A stretch of 40,000 nucleotides of DNA from Candidatus Eisenbacteria bacterium (GTDB taxonomy: Bacteria > Orphanbacterota > Orphanbacteria > Orphanbacterales > Orphanbacteraceae): NCBI GenBank assembly GCA_016867715.1, contig VGIW01000021.1, positions 1 to 40,000 on the forward strand, given 5' to 3'. Made by a program: the position numbers and the translations under genes. Shown piece after piece: positions 7,374 through 16,139 of this stretch. Every line of letters begins with the position of its first letter. The stretch's first letter is position 1. The notes beneath the pieces are model-generated. The model was not told where the DNA came from and made no database searches. It saw only the letters and a list, made by a program, of their open reading frames with translations.

Positions 7374-8690
7374 TCACATCCCCCAGGGGATTCCGGAGCG
7401 GCGGCCCTTCCCGGCGCGCCGCATCATCTTCCGCAGCATGTCGTACTGCCGGAGGAGCTGGTTCACCTCCTGCACGCTCGTTCCGCTTCCGCGGGCGATC
7501 CGGCGGCGGCGGCTCCCGTTCAGGACGACCGGCTCGCGGCGTTCCGCCGGTGTCATCGAGGAGAGGATCGCCTCGACCCGGGAGAGCGCCTTCTCGTCCA
7601 CGTCGAGCCCCTTCGGAAGGCGCGAGGCGCCGGGGAGCATCCCGAGGATCTGGTCGAGAGGCCCCATCTTCCGCACGCTCCGAAGCTGCTCGGCGAAGTC
7701 CTCGAGCGTGAAGGAGCGCTCGCGGAGCTTCCTGGCCAGATCGCGCGCCTTCTCCTCGTCGACGGCCGCCTCGGCCTTCTCGACGAGCGTGAGGACATCC
7801 CCCATCCCGAGAATGCGCTGCGCCATCCTCTCCGGATGGAAGTCCTCGAGCGCGTCGATCCCCTCGCCGGTCCCGATCAGCTTGACCGGCTTCCCGGTCA
7901 CCCTCCGGATCGAGAGGGCCGCCCCTCCTCGAGCGTCGCCGTCCATCTTCGTCAGGATGAACCCGTCGAGCCCGAGCGCCTCCTCGAACGCCGACGCCGC
8001 CCGCACCGCGTCCTGGCCGGTCATGCCGTCCACGACGAGAAGGATCTCGTGGGGCGAGGCGGCCGCGCGCACGCGGGCGACCTCGTCCATCATCTCCTCG
8101 TCGACGTGGAGGCGGCCTGCCGTGTCGACGATCACGACATCGAGGAGCTTCCCGCGCGCGAGGCGCACCCCCTCGGCCGCGATCGCCTCCGCCTTCGCGC
8201 CGGCCGCGCCTCGATAGACCTCGCACCCGGCGGCGCGCCCGAGCTGCTCGAGCTGCTCCGCGGCGGCCGGGCGGTGGACGTCGGCGGCGACGAGAAGCGG
8301 CTTCTTCCCCTTCCGCCGGAAGCGCACGGCGAGCTTCGCGGCGGCGGTCGTCTTCCCCGAGCCCTGGAGTCCCACAAGAAGAAGGACCGTCGGCGGCTGC
8401 GAGGCGAGAGGGATCGACGCGGCGCTCCCCCCGAGGAGGCGCACCATCTCGTCGTGAACGACCTTCACCACCTGCTGGCCCGGGCGAAGGCTTCCGAGCA
8501 CATCCGCCCCGACCGCTCGCTCGCGCACGGCGGCGAGGAAGTCCTTGACCACTCTATAGTGAACGTCCGCCTCGAGAAGGGCAAGCCGGATCTCGCGGAG
8601 CGCCGCCTCGACGTCCTTGTCCGAAAGCTTCCCCTTCCCCCGGAGCTTTCGAAACGCGGTCTCCAGCTTGGCGGTCAGATCCTGGAACAA
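7374..8690 (-). CDS. ffh: Signal recognition particle GTPase Ffh (SRP54)
   Basis: A 438-residue protein that binds SRP RNA and signal peptides at the ribosome and hands nascent membrane proteins to FtsY. The helical N domain covers residues 1-90. The G domain shows GLQGSGKTT (107-115), DTAGRLH (189-195), DGMTGQDA and TKMDGDARGG (247-256). The C-terminal M domain begins near 330, with MGPLDQILGMLPG and the SRP-RNA-binding segment around NGSRRRRIARGSGTS. Methionines cluster at the end (MLRKMM). It is the first gene of the ffh-rpsP-khpA-rimM-trmD block and has a promoter 43-71 bp upstream. Confidence 0.97.
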   Translation of the reverse strand: MFQDLTAKLETAFRKLRGKGKLSDKDVEAALREIRLALLEADVHYRVVKDFLAAVRERAVGADVLGSLRPGQQVVKVVHDEMVRLLGGSAASIPLASQPPTVLLLVGLQGSGKTTAAAKLAVRFRRKGKKPLLVAADVHRPAAAEQLEQLGRAAGCEVYRGAAGAKAEAIAAEGVRLARGKLLDVVIVDTAGRLHVDEEMMDEVARVRAAASPHEILLVVDGMTGQDAVRAASAFEEALGLDGFILTKMDGDARGGAALSIRRVTGKPVKLIGTGEGIDALEDFHPERMAQRILGMGDVLTLVEKAEAAVDEEKARDLARKLRERSFTLEDFAEQLRSVRKMGPLDQILGMLPGASRLPKGLDVDEKALSRVEAILSSMTPAERREPVVLNGSRRRRIARGSGTSVQEVNQLLRQYDMLRKMMRRAGKGRRSGIPWGM

Positions 8691-8732
8691 ACCGAACCCC
8701 CCGCCCCGGGGGATTCCCGGCGCAAGGGTTTG

Positions 8733-8761
8733 AATCTAGCACGCTTCCCGCGCCGGAACAA
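8733..8761 (-). promoter_or_regulatory. Promoter of the ffh operon
   Basis: Minus strand: TTGTTC (8761-8756), a 17-nt spacer ending in TGC, then TAGATT (8738-8733). The same TTGTTC-17-TAnnnT layout with TGC before the -10 is found at the yebC promoter (22057-22085). Confidence 0.55.
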
Positions 8762-8768
8762 CGGAAAA

Positions 8769-8805
8769 CACTGCCAGGGACACGGTAAGTGGCCCAGGTA
8801 CAGTG
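8769..8805 (-). terminator. Terminator of the yajC-fmt-rsmB-rpe operon
   Basis: This is an imperfect hairpin on the minus strand directly after the stop codon at 8808. CACTG pairs with CAGTG, and CCTGGGCCAC pairs with GTGTCCCTGG with mismatches. TTTTCC follows, giving a rho-independent layout. Confidence 0.55.
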
Positions 8806-8807
8806 AG

Positions 8808-10073
8808 CTACCCCTTCCAATTCCCCTTCGCGTCGAAGCGGTCGGTCAGGTCGAGAAGGGCTCGGAAGGCCCCGTAGCGCTGGAGAACGTGGTAGGACCC
8901 TTGCCAAGAGGTCGGCTGCTCGCGGTACCCGCGCGCGGCGAGCCTTCGGAAGGCCTCCTCGGGGGAAGAATCGACGGGAAGAATCGGCCGCCACTCCCGC
9001 CCCTTCTTCGTCGCGTTCGCTTCTGAGAGCTCGGAGAGACGGCGGATCGCGCGGAAGTCCCGGATCGACTCGACCCATTCGCGAGAGAAGAGGATCCCCG
9101 TGTTGAAGACGAGAGAGGTTGCGATGAACTGCTCGGCGAGAGGAAGAGCCATGAGATCGGCCGATGGCCATCCGTCGAGGTCGCCGCTCTTCTTCTTGCG
9201 CGCGAGCTTCTCGGCGGCGATCTCTTTTTCGTATAGGTACATGAGCCCCGAGGCGACGACCGACTCGCGGAAACCGACGCGCCGCGCGATCCCCACCGCC
9301 CGGTCGCCGGTTTCTCCGCGCCGCTCCTTTCGCGCGCTTCGCTCGAGCGCGGTCCCGAAGCTCCGGTCGAGCCGCCGGGCGAGATCTCCGTGGCGCTCGA
9401 TCGCAGCTCCCATGTTGTCGCACCCAAGATGATACCCGAGGTCGATCCGCTCCGATCCCTCCTCGAGAAGGTGCTTCTCCTCGAGGAAGAGAAGCGCGCC
9501 CCCCTCCGCGATGTAGGTCGCGACGATCTCGAGGTCCGAGAGGCGCACCGAGCGGTTCTTCTCCATCTGGTGCGCGTTGATCGTCCGGGCGACGTCCCGC
9601 ACGAGCGCGAGGAAGACGCTTTCCCGCTCCGCCGTGTCCCACTTCCGGTCGACGAATCCGAAGTAGCGTTTCGGGAAGACCCCCGAGGAGAGATACGACC
9701 GCATCTTGAAGACCTCGTACCCGACGACGGTCGTGAGGATCTCTTGAGGGCTCAAGGGAAGGACGCCGAGACCTTCCCCCTTGAGATCGATCTTCTCCTT
9801 GAGGTTCGCGAGGATCTCGCGCCGGAGGGTCTCCGCGACCTTGGCGGAATCCGCGCCGGCGAGAAGGGAGATCTCCGCCGCGCCGCGCCCGATCCTTTTC
9901 TCCGCGCTTTGACGAAGGGACTCGCGATCGGACCGGTCCTCCACGAAGCGCGAGAGCGCGACATCGAGATCATTCGGGGGGTTCGCGTCCCCTTCGCCCG
10001 CAGAGACGGAGAGCGCGAAAGAGGCGAGCCCGAGGAGGGCGGAAACCGCAGCGAGGGCGCGGCGGGGCCTCAT
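8808..10073 (-). CDS. Exported protein of unknown function
   Basis: A 421-residue protein with a Sec signal peptide (ALAAVSALLGLASFALSVSA, cleavage after AxA near residue 25). The rest is mainly helical and charged, with no membrane span. Landmarks are RYFGFVDRKWDTAERES, ATYIAEGGALLFLEEKH, GYHLGCDNMGAAIERHGD and QFIATSLVFNTGILFSREW. It contains single, spaced His, Glu and Cys residues but no metal-binding motif I can name. Its ATG overlaps the rpe stop by four bases, so it is translated with rpe as the last gene of the yajC operon. I do not recognise the family; it could be an envelope-associated helical protein. Confidence 0.75.
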   Translation of the reverse strand: MRPRRALAAVSALLGLASFALSVSAGEGDANPPNDLDVALSRFVEDRSDRESLRQSAEKRIGRGAAEISLLAGADSAKVAETLRREILANLKEKIDLKGEGLGVLPLSPQEILTTVVGYEVFKMRSYLSSGVFPKRYFGFVDRKWDTAERESVFLALVRDVARTINAHQMEKNRSVRLSDLEIVATYIAEGGALLFLEEKHLLEEGSERIDLGYHLGCDNMGAAIERHGDLARRLDRSFGTALERSARKERRGETGDRAVGIARRVGFRESVVASGLMYLYEKEIAAEKLARKKKSGDLDGWPSADLMALPLAEQFIATSLVFNTGILFSREWVESIRDFRAIRRLSELSEANATKKGREWRPILPVDSSPEEAFRRLAARGYREQPTSWQGSYHVLQRYGAFRALLDLTDRFDAKGNWKG

Positions 10074-10732
10074 CCCGCGCCGCCTTCGAGCATCGCGCGG
10101 ATCTCCCGCGCGCGGTCGGGGGCCCGAAAGATCACCGACCCGGCCACGAGAAGATCCGCGCCCGCTCGGAGGACGCGCGGCGCCGTCCGCGAGCCGATCC
10201 CGCCGTCCACCGAGATCAGGTACGAGAGACCGTTCGCGTCGCGGAAGCGCGCGGCCTCCTCGATCTTCGCGAGGACCTCCTCGCGAAAGCCCTGGCCTCC
10301 GAAACCGGGGGAGACGCTCATGAGAAGGAGATGGTTGAGACCTTCAAGATAAGGGCATACCGCATCGAACGGGGTTTCGGGATTCAGCGCGAGGCCGGGG
10401 AGAGCGCCGCTCCTTCGGATCGTCTCGAGGGTCCCCGGAACATCCGCGGACGCCTCGACATGAAACGAGATCCAGTGCGAGCCGGCCTCTCGGAAAGCGG
10501 GGACGAGATGCGCGGGCTCGACGACCATGAGGTGCGTGTCGAGAACGCAGGTAGTGAGCTTCGCGATCGCCCGCACGATGAGCGGGCCGAAGGTGAGGTT
10601 CGGGACGAAGCGGCCGTCCATCACGTCGAGATGGAGGATGCGCGCCCCCGCTTCCTCCACGCTCCGGATCTCCGCCTCGAGACGGGAGAAGTCGGCGGCG
10701 AGAAGCGAGGGGAGAACCTGCGGGGTGCTCAT
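10070..10732 (-). CDS. rpe: Ribulose-phosphate 3-epimerase
   Basis: A 220-residue TIM-barrel enzyme of the pentose phosphate pathway, interconverting ribulose 5-phosphate and xylulose 5-phosphate. The metal and catalytic motifs are visible: PSLLAADFSRL at the start, HLDVMDGRFVPNLTFGP (34-50), DTHLMV (65-70), MSVSPGFGGQGF (138-149, the phosphate loop and catalytic Met/Ser region) and VDGGIG (175-180). The ATG at 10732 overlaps the stop of the PASTA gene by four bases (ATGA). Neighbours fmt, rsmB and a PASTA protein form a cluster seen with rpe in many bacteria. Confidence 0.96.
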   Translation of the reverse strand: MSTPQVLPSLLAADFSRLEAEIRSVEEAGARILHLDVMDGRFVPNLTFGPLIVRAIAKLTTCVLDTHLMVVEPAHLVPAFREAGSHWISFHVEASADVPGTLETIRRSGALPGLALNPETPFDAVCPYLEGLNHLLLMSVSPGFGGQGFREEVLAKIEEAARFRDANGLSYLISVDGGIGSRTAPRVLRAGADLLVAGSVIFRAPDRAREIRAMLEGGAG

Positions 10733-11454
10733 GGCGAGGACACCGTGAGCTCGATCGCGGTCTCGCGGTCGACCCGCTCCCCGGGGAGCGGCGTTTGCTC
10801 CAGGACCACTCCCGGCGGCGATTCGGGATCGGCGCGGTAGGTGACGCGCGCGAGAGGAAGCTGAAAGAGGCGGAAGTGGCGGTTCACCGCCTCGATCGCC
10901 TTTCCGTTCAGGTCGGGCATCAGGAAGCCGGTCGGCGGGGGGCCGAGGCTCACCAGCACGCGGACCGGTTCGCCGGAGGCGGCGGGAGTCCCCGCGATCG
11001 GCGAGGTCGCGATCACGAGGTCCCTTTCGATCGCTTCGTGGGGAACGTAGCCGTCCCCCTCGACCCGGAGCCCGGCGCGAGAGAGAAGGATGCGCGCCTG
11101 CCGCACCCGCTCCCCCGCGACCTCCGGAACCGTCGCCCACCTCGGACCCCGCGAGATCGTGACCGAGATCTTCCTCCCCTGCTTCACGCGGCCGCCCGGG
11201 CTCGGGATCTGGTGGACGATCACCCCGGAATCGGCTTCCGCATCGAACACTTCTTTCTCGATGACGAGATCGAGGTCCGCCTCGGCGAGGGCCCGCGCCG
11301 CTTCCGGCTGGAGGAGGCCGATCACGTCCGGAACGACCGTCGAGCCGCCCTTCCGGACGACGAAGCTCATCGCGAGGTCCATCACGATCATGCCCCCCGC
11401 GAAGGCGGCCGCGGCGAGGAGAAGGCCGATCAGTGCGAAACGGAGCGCGCGCAT
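10729..11454 (-). CDS. Membrane-anchored protein with three PASTA domains
   Basis: A 241-residue protein. Residues 4-31 form one N-terminal membrane segment (ALRFALIGLLLAAAAFAGGM), and the rest lies outside the membrane. Three PASTA domains of about 65 residues follow. Each starts with a 'VPDVxG'-type strand (VVPDVIGLLQPEAARALAEA; ATVPEVAGERVRQARILLS; FLMPDLNGKAIEAVNRHF) and ends with a Gln/Ser-P-x-x-G turn (HQIPSPGG, TSPIAGTPA, EQTPLPGERV). PASTA domains bind peptidoglycan fragments or serve as spacers, usually in penicillin-binding proteins or PknB kinases, but no kinase or transpeptidase domain is attached here. The gene overlaps rsmB by 25 nt and rpe by 4. Confidence 0.9.
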   Translation of the reverse strand: MRALRFALIGLLLAAAAFAGGMIVMDLAMSFVVRKGGSTVVPDVIGLLQPEAARALAEADLDLVIEKEVFDAEADSGVIVHQIPSPGGRVKQGRKISVTISRGPRWATVPEVAGERVRQARILLSRAGLRVEGDGYVPHEAIERDLVIATSPIAGTPAASGEPVRVLVSLGPPPTGFLMPDLNGKAIEAVNRHFRLFQLPLARVTYRADPESPPGVVLEQTPLPGERVDRETAIELTVSSP

Positions 11455-12797
11455 CCGTCGCGAACCCTCCTGAGCCGGGCGGCGAAGGCCCCCTCGCAGC
11501 CGTGGATCTCGGGAAGAACGCGGACCGTCCCGTCGGGCGCGAGCGCTCCGTCCGGGACCTGGACCTCGGGGGGCTCCATGCGGAAGCGGCCGTCCTCGCG
11601 GAGGAAGCGGGCGACCGTCTCCTCGTTCTCCTCCGGCTCGGTCGTGCAGGTACTATAAAGGAGGAGACCTCCCGGCTCAACGGCATCCGCGACGGCCCGA
11701 AGGAGCCGGAGCGCGAGCGCGGCGAGGCGCGCGATGTCCTCCTCGCGGACCCGCCACCGGAGGTCGGCGCGCCGCGCGAGCGTCCCGAGCCCGGTACACG
11801 GCACATCGACGAGAACGGCATCGAAGCGCGTCCCCTCGCGGAGCGGGAGGTTGAGCGCGTCGGCGACCGCCGTACGGACGTTGTCGAGACGGAGCCGCGC
11901 CAGGTTCTCCCGGAGCCTTCCCATCCGCCAGAGCGAGCAGTCGACCGCGACGAGAAGCCCTCCCGGCGCCGAGGCGGCGATCGGGAGCCCCTTCCCTCCG
12001 GGGGCGGCGCAGCAGTCGAGAACCCGCGCGCCGCGAGGAAGGGGTCCGGCGAGCGAACCGACGAGCGCCGCTCCCTCGTCCTGCACGAGAACCCGCCCCT
12101 CGCGAAACGAGCGAAGAACGGTCGGATCCCCCCCGTCGGGAAGGAGCAGAACAGACGGGGAGATCCGGCTCCGGCGCGTCTTCCGCCCCTCCTTCTCGAT
12201 CTCCCGCGCCACGCGGTCGAGATCCCCGTCCCGCACCACGCGAAGGGAGAGAGGGGGCGTTCGGTTGGCCGCCTCGAGACGGCTTGCCGTCGCCGGGACG
12301 CCGAGGCGGGAGACCCAGCGCGCCGCGAGCCACCGCGGGCACGACAGCGCCACGGAAAGATGCCCGGCCGGGTCCTCCTCGAGGGAGGGCGCCCCCTCGG
12401 GGACCCCCTCGCGGAGCACCCCCCGGAGGACCGCGTTCACGAGCCTCGACGCCGGCTCCCCCCCGGCTTCGCGCGCGGCCCGCACCGTCTCGTGCACGGC
12501 GGCGCGGCTCGGAACGCTCGAGAGATACAGAATCTGGTAAAGACCGATCCGTAGAAGGTTTCTTGTTCGAATATCAAGATCTTCGGGATTTCCCCGCTCG
12601 AGCACCCGTTCGAGGATCCAGTCGATCCTCCCGCGCATCTGGAGGGTGCCGCGCGCGATCCGCCGGGCGAGCGACCGTTCGCGCGCGTCCTTCCCCGCGA
12701 GGAAATCGCTCTTCCGGAGAGCGCGATCGAGATGCGCCCCTTCCTCGACAGCGACGAGAGCGGCGAGGGCGGCGCCTCGGGCGCGCGAGCGGGCCAC
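11430..12797 (-). CDS. rsmB: 16S rRNA (cytosine-967-C5)-methyltransferase
   Basis: A 455-residue protein with an N-terminal NusB-like helical RNA-binding domain (residues ~1-140: ARGAALAALVAVEEGAHLDR... LLRIGLYQILYLSSVPSRAA... VNAVLRGVLR) and a C-terminal SAM-dependent methyltransferase domain. The latter shows LDCCAAPGGKG (SAM motif I), VDVPCTGLGTLARRADLRWR (with PC) and LLYSTCTTEPEENE (with the TC catalytic cysteine). Two cysteines are expected for RNA m5C enzymes. GTG at 12797 is favoured as start because AAGGGG lies seven bases upstream. A TTG six bases earlier overlaps the fmt stop and is an alternative. Confidence 0.94.
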   Translation of the reverse strand: MARSRARGAALAALVAVEEGAHLDRALRKSDFLAGKDARERSLARRIARGTLQMRGRIDWILERVLERGNPEDLDIRTRNLLRIGLYQILYLSSVPSRAAVHETVRAAREAGGEPASRLVNAVLRGVLREGVPEGAPSLEEDPAGHLSVALSCPRWLAARWVSRLGVPATASRLEAANRTPPLSLRVVRDGDLDRVAREIEKEGRKTRRSRISPSVLLLPDGGDPTVLRSFREGRVLVQDEGAALVGSLAGPLPRGARVLDCCAAPGGKGLPIAASAPGGLLVAVDCSLWRMGRLRENLARLRLDNVRTAVADALNLPLREGTRFDAVLVDVPCTGLGTLARRADLRWRVREEDIARLAALALRLLRAVADAVEPGGLLLYSTCTTEPEENEETVARFLREDGRFRMEPPEVQVPDGALAPDGTVRVLPEIHGCEGAFAARLRRVRDGCARSVSH

Positions 12798-12799
12798 GG

Positions 12800-13738
12800 T
12801 CAAGCCCCTTCCGCGAGCGAACGCCCGGCGGCGAAGCGGACGCCCGAGAGGAGCGCGCGGTCCTCCATCCTCTTTCTTCCGGGGAGCTGCACCTCGGCGA
12901 GGCGGACCGCTCCTTCCCCCGCCGCGACGACGAGACCGCTCTTCGGATCGGCGGCGAGAACCGTCCCCGGCGGACCGGCGCCCGGGGCGCGAAGGACGCG
13001 GTAGACGCGGAGCATGCCGTGCGCGCTCTCGGTCTCGGCGATCGGCTTCGGGTTCATCGCGCGGACGAGGTTCTGGATCGATCCGGCGTCGCGGCTCCAG
13101 TCGATTCGCGCGTCCTCCTTCCGCACGGGAGAGGCATAGGTCGCCTTCTCGTGCTCTTGCGGCCGCCTCGGGCACTCTCCCCGCTCGATTCGGTCGAGCG
13201 TCTCGAGGAGGAGATCGGCGCCGGCCTCGGCGAGGCGCGCGGCAAGCTCCCCCGCCGTCTCCTCCGGGCCGATCGGGAGCGGCAGCGAGAGGAGGATATC
13301 CCCCGTGTCGAGGCCCTCTGCGATCTGCATCGTCGTGACGCCGGTCTCCGTTCTCCCGTCGAGGAGCGCGCGCTCGATCGGGGCGGCCCCGCGATACAAC
13401 GGAAGGAGCGAGGCGTGGAGGTTCACGCACCCGAAGCGGGGGAGGCGGAGGAACGCGGGCTTTAGGATGCGCCCGAAGGCGACGACCGCGACGACGTCCG
13501 GACCGAGGCGCGCGATCCCCTCGAGCGTCTCCGGGGCGGACGGCCGGGCCGGCTGCAGGATGGGGAGCCCGAGGGCGAGACCCCTCTCCTTCACGGGCGA
13601 CGGGAGGAGGCGCCTCCCCCTCGCCCGCGGGCGATCGGGCCGGGTGAGCACGCCGACGAGCGTGTGGCGGGAGGAGCCCGCGATTCGATCGAGGCTCGGG
13701 AGGGCAAAGACGGGGGTTCCCGCGAAGAGAACCTTCAC
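12800..13738 (-). CDS. fmt: Methionyl-tRNA formyltransferase
   Basis: A 312-residue protein that formylates initiator Met-tRNA. The N-terminus MKVLFAGTPVFALPSLDRI is canonical, and the formyl-transfer site is NLHASLLPLYRGAAPIERAL with the Asn-His pair. Aspartate follows in AEGLDTGDIL. The C-terminal OB-like domain begins near residue 210. The start is GTG at 13738, overlapping the yajC stop (GTGA) and so translationally coupled. AAGGAG lies immediately before it, closer than ideal. Confidence 0.96.
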   Translation of the reverse strand: MKVLFAGTPVFALPSLDRIAGSSRHTLVGVLTRPDRPRARGRRLLPSPVKERGLALGLPILQPARPSAPETLEGIARLGPDVVAVVAFGRILKPAFLRLPRFGCVNLHASLLPLYRGAAPIERALLDGRTETGVTTMQIAEGLDTGDILLSLPLPIGPEETAGELAARLAEAGADLLLETLDRIERGECPRRPQEHEKATYASPVRKEDARIDWSRDAGSIQNLVRAMNPKPIAETESAHGMLRVYRVLRAPGAGPPGTVLAADPKSGLVVAAGEGAVRLAEVQLPGRKRMEDRALLSGVRFAAGRSLAEGA

Positions 13739-14076
13739 TCCTTAACGACCTCTTCCGGCTGGAGGACCCCCTCGACCGCGCTTCGGACCACCTCGACCTT
13801 CACGTTCTCGGAAAGCCGGACCACGACGATCTGCTCCTTCTCCTTGACGCCGATGATCGTCCCGAGGAGCCCGCCCCTCGTGAGCACGCGGTCCCCCTTC
13901 TTGAGGGCGGCGAGCATCTTCTGCTTCTCTTTCTGTCTCTTGATCTGAGGTCCGAGAAAGAGAAACCACCAGATAACGAAGAGACCTCCGAACAGGATCA
14001 GCATCGACCATCCCGGGGCCCCCGACGAAGAGGAGCCTCCGGAGGCGCCGAGCGCGAGAAGCGGCCGTATGTCCAT
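13735..14076 (-). CDS. yajC: Preprotein translocase accessory subunit YajC
   Basis: A 113-residue protein with one membrane segment (MLILFGGLFVIWWFLFLGP, about residues 25-43) followed by the YajC cytoplasmic domain: QIKRQKEKQKMLAALKKGDR, VLTRGGLLGTIIGVKE, VVVRLSENVKVEVVRSAVEG. YajC associates with SecDF at the Sec translocon. The ATG at 14076 has AGGAGG five bases upstream. It is usually found beside tgt; here an FKBP gene on the other strand lies between them. It heads the fmt-rsmB-PASTA-rpe operon. Confidence 0.95.
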   Translation of the reverse strand: MDIRPLLALGASGGSSSSGAPGWSMLILFGGLFVIWWFLFLGPQIKRQKEKQKMLAALKKGDRVLTRGGLLGTIIGVKEKEQIVVVRLSENVKVEVVRSAVEGVLQPEEVVKE

Positions 14077-14323
14077 CGTGACCTCCTGGATCGGGGAATC
14101 GAGCCGCCCGCGGGGAAGGGATCCCGCCGGGGTTCCGGAGCGGTTCCGTCCCCGTGCGCGGCGAGGCCATCTTCGCGGATTCGCGGGCCCGGAGCAACAA
14201 GAAACCGGGCGAGCGGGCGGGACGCGTTTTCGGATTCGCCTCTCCGCCCGCTTCATGCGATCATGCGAGGGAGCATCCGACGTCGAACATCCGTTCCCGA
14301 AAGGGAGAGAGGACCCGACCGAA

Positions 14324-14881
14324 ATGAGACGAACCATCCGATCCGCCGTTCCCGTTCTTCTCCTCCCGCTTCTTCTCCTCTCGTGCGAGGGGGAGAAGAG
14401 CCGAACCGAGGAGAGAACCCCGCCACCCGCCGCCGAGCAGAGGACGCCCCCACGGCCGGAGACCGCCGAAACGCCGGCGATGCCCGCCGGAGAGAGAGGA
14501 GCGATCGCCTCAATGCTCGGCATCGATCTCGCCGATCTCGTTCGCGACCCGAGCGGGCTCGAGTACGTCGTGCGCCGTCCCGGGACGGGCGAGACGCCGA
14601 AGACGGGCGAGCGGATCCGCGCGCACTACACCGGCTATCTGCTCGACGGGAAGAAGTTCGACTCGAGCGTCGACCGGGGCGCCCCCTTCGAGACGGAGAT
14701 CGGGGTCGGCCGCGTGATTCCAGGATGGGACCTCGCCTTCACGAACATGCGCGTCGGCGAAAAGCGCGTTCTCTTCATCCCGGCCGATCTTGGCTACGGA
14801 GCGCGCGGCGCCGGCGGCGGCGTGATCCCGCCGAACGCGGATCTCGTCTTCGACGTGGAGCTCATCGACATCGTGAAGTAG
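14324..14881 (+). CDS. FKBP-type peptidyl-prolyl isomerase lipoprotein
   Basis: A 185-residue protein. Residues 1-21 are a lipoprotein signal ending in a lipobox (LLLLSC, Cys21), so it should be anchored in the envelope. A Pro/Glu/Thr-rich linker runs to about residue 60. The C-terminal FKBP domain contains GETPKTGERIRAHYTGYLLD, KKFDSSVDRGAPFETEIGVG, VIPGWDLAF, RVLFIPADLGYGARGAGG and VIPPNADLVFDVELIDI, matching the active-site layout of the family. It likely speeds proline isomerisation during folding of exported proteins. The start at 14324 follows GAGAGGA about ten bases upstream. It is transcribed against yajC and tgt and ends 11 bp from the tgt stop. Confidence 0.93.
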   Translation: MRRTIRSAVPVLLLPLLLLSCEGEKSRTEERTPPPAAEQRTPPRPETAETPAMPAGERGAIASMLGIDLADLVRDPSGLEYVVRRPGTGETPKTGERIRAHYTGYLLDGKKFDSSVDRGAPFETEIGVGRVIPGWDLAFTNMRVGEKRVLFIPADLGYGARGAGGGVIPPNADLVFDVELIDIVK

Positions 14882-14892
14882 AAGCGCCCGGA

Positions 14893-16059
14893 CTAGCGGC
14901 GCGGGTCCTCGAGCCCCTCCTCCGAGCGGTAGGTTTCGAGGAAGGCGGCCGACCAGGAGGGGAAGGCGTCCGCGCGAATCGCCTCTCGCGCGCCTTCCAT
15001 CAACCGGAAATAGAACCGGAGGTTGTGGAGCGTCGCGAGGCGAAGGGCCAAGATCTCGCCGACCGAGAAGAGATGCCGGATGTAGGCGCGGCTGAAGCGC
15101 CGGCACGCCGGGCAATCGCACGCCGGATCGGGCGGACGGTCGTCACTCGCGTAGGCCGCGTTCTTGACGACGAGCCGCCCGCGGCTCGTCAGCATCGTTC
15201 CGTTCCGCGCCATCCGCGTCGGAAGGACGCAATCGAAAAGATCGAACCCTGAAGCGATCGCGGCGAGGATGTCCTCGGGGAACCCGACCCCCATGAGATA
15301 GCGCGGCTTCTCCTCGGGGAGGAGAGGCGCGGTGAAGGCGACCGCCGCGAGGAACGCCTCCTTCGGCTCGCCGACCGAGAGACCGCCGGCGGCATAGCCG
15401 GGGAAGCCGATCCCCGCGATCTCCTCGGCGCTCCGCCTGCGAAGCCCCTCGTCCGCTCCCCCTTGCACGATGCCGAAAAGGAGCGGCCGCTTCCCCTCCG
15501 GAGTCTCCTCAGGCCCGGTCTCCTCGAGCGCGCGCTTCCCCCTCGACGCCCAGAGGGTCGTTCGGCGGACCGCCGTCTCGATCTCTCTTCTCTCGAACGG
15601 ATAGGGCGGGCAGACGTCGAGGCTCATCGCGATGTCGGTCCCGAGCGCCGCTTGGATCCGCACGGCGAGCTCCGGAGTCAGATCGTGAAAGGAACCGTCG
15701 ATGTGCGATTGGAATCGGACCCCCTCGTCCCTCACCTTGCGGAGCGCCGCCAGGGAGAAGACCTGGAAGCCCCCGCTGTCGGTCAAGATCGGCCGGGGCC
15801 ATCTCATGAATCGGTGGAGGCCTCCTCGCTCGCGGATGAGGGCGTGGCCGGGGCGGAGGTAGAGATGATACGTGTTCGCGAGGAGGATCGACGCGCCCGC
15901 TTGTTCCACCTCGAGCGGATCGAGCGTCCGCACGGCGCCCCTGGTCCCGACCGGCATGAAAGCGGGGGTCGGCACGGCTCCGTGGGCCGTGAGGAGCGTC
16001 CCCGCCCGCGCGGCCCCCTCCCCGTCGCGCGCCTCGATCGTGAAGATCGCCTCGCTCAT
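14893..16059 (-). CDS. tgt: Queuine tRNA-ribosyltransferase
   Basis: A 388-residue TIM-barrel enzyme that exchanges guanine 34 for the queuosine precursor in tRNAs with GUN anticodons. Visible: LTDSGGFQVFSL with the catalytic Asp94, FGIVQGG (195-201), GGLSVGEP, MGVGFPEDILAAIASGFD and FDCVLPTRMARNGTM with the nucleophile Asp near 276. The zinc site is C314-x-C316-x2-C319 and H345. The substrate-pocket motif reads SLDVCPPYP. Its queuosine partner queA lies upstream on the same strand, but a protease gene separates the two. Confidence 0.96.
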   Translation of the reverse strand: MSEAIFTIEARDGEGAARAGTLLTAHGAVPTPAFMPVGTRGAVRTLDPLEVEQAGASILLANTYHLYLRPGHALIRERGGLHRFMRWPRPILTDSGGFQVFSLAALRKVRDEGVRFQSHIDGSFHDLTPELAVRIQAALGTDIAMSLDVCPPYPFERREIETAVRRTTLWASRGKRALEETGPEETPEGKRPLLFGIVQGGADEGLRRRSAEEIAGIGFPGYAAGGLSVGEPKEAFLAAVAFTAPLLPEEKPRYLMGVGFPEDILAAIASGFDLFDCVLPTRMARNGTMLTSRGRLVVKNAAYASDDRPPDPACDCPACRRFSRAYIRHLFSVGEILALRLATLHNLRFYFRLMEGAREAIRADAFPSWSAAFLETYRSEEGLEDPRR

Positions 16060-16082
16060 GCGGCCTCCGGTCGATCAGGAAA

Positions 16083-16114
16083 CGCCCCTTCCGGCCGGTT
16101 CGCCGGAAGGGGCG
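16083..16114 (-). terminator. Terminator downstream of the metalloprotease gene
   Basis: CGCCCCTTCCGGC (16083-16095) and GCCGGAAGGGGCG (16102-16114) form a perfect 13-bp stem with a 6-nt loop. On the minus strand it is followed by TTTCCT. It lies between the protease stop and the tgt start. Confidence 0.75.
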
Positions 16115-16139
16115 CGCGGTTCCATGCGAGACGAGATCC

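Noticed and set aside
6142-8217. 691-codon plus-strand frame across rimM, khpA, rpsP and ffh
   Set aside because: It is antisense to four clearly recognised genes in canonical order.
11430-11454. Overlap of rsmB and the PASTA gene taken as a sign of frameshift or wrong start
   Set aside because: Both reading frames are intact and full length, and overlaps of this size fit the tightly coupled operon.
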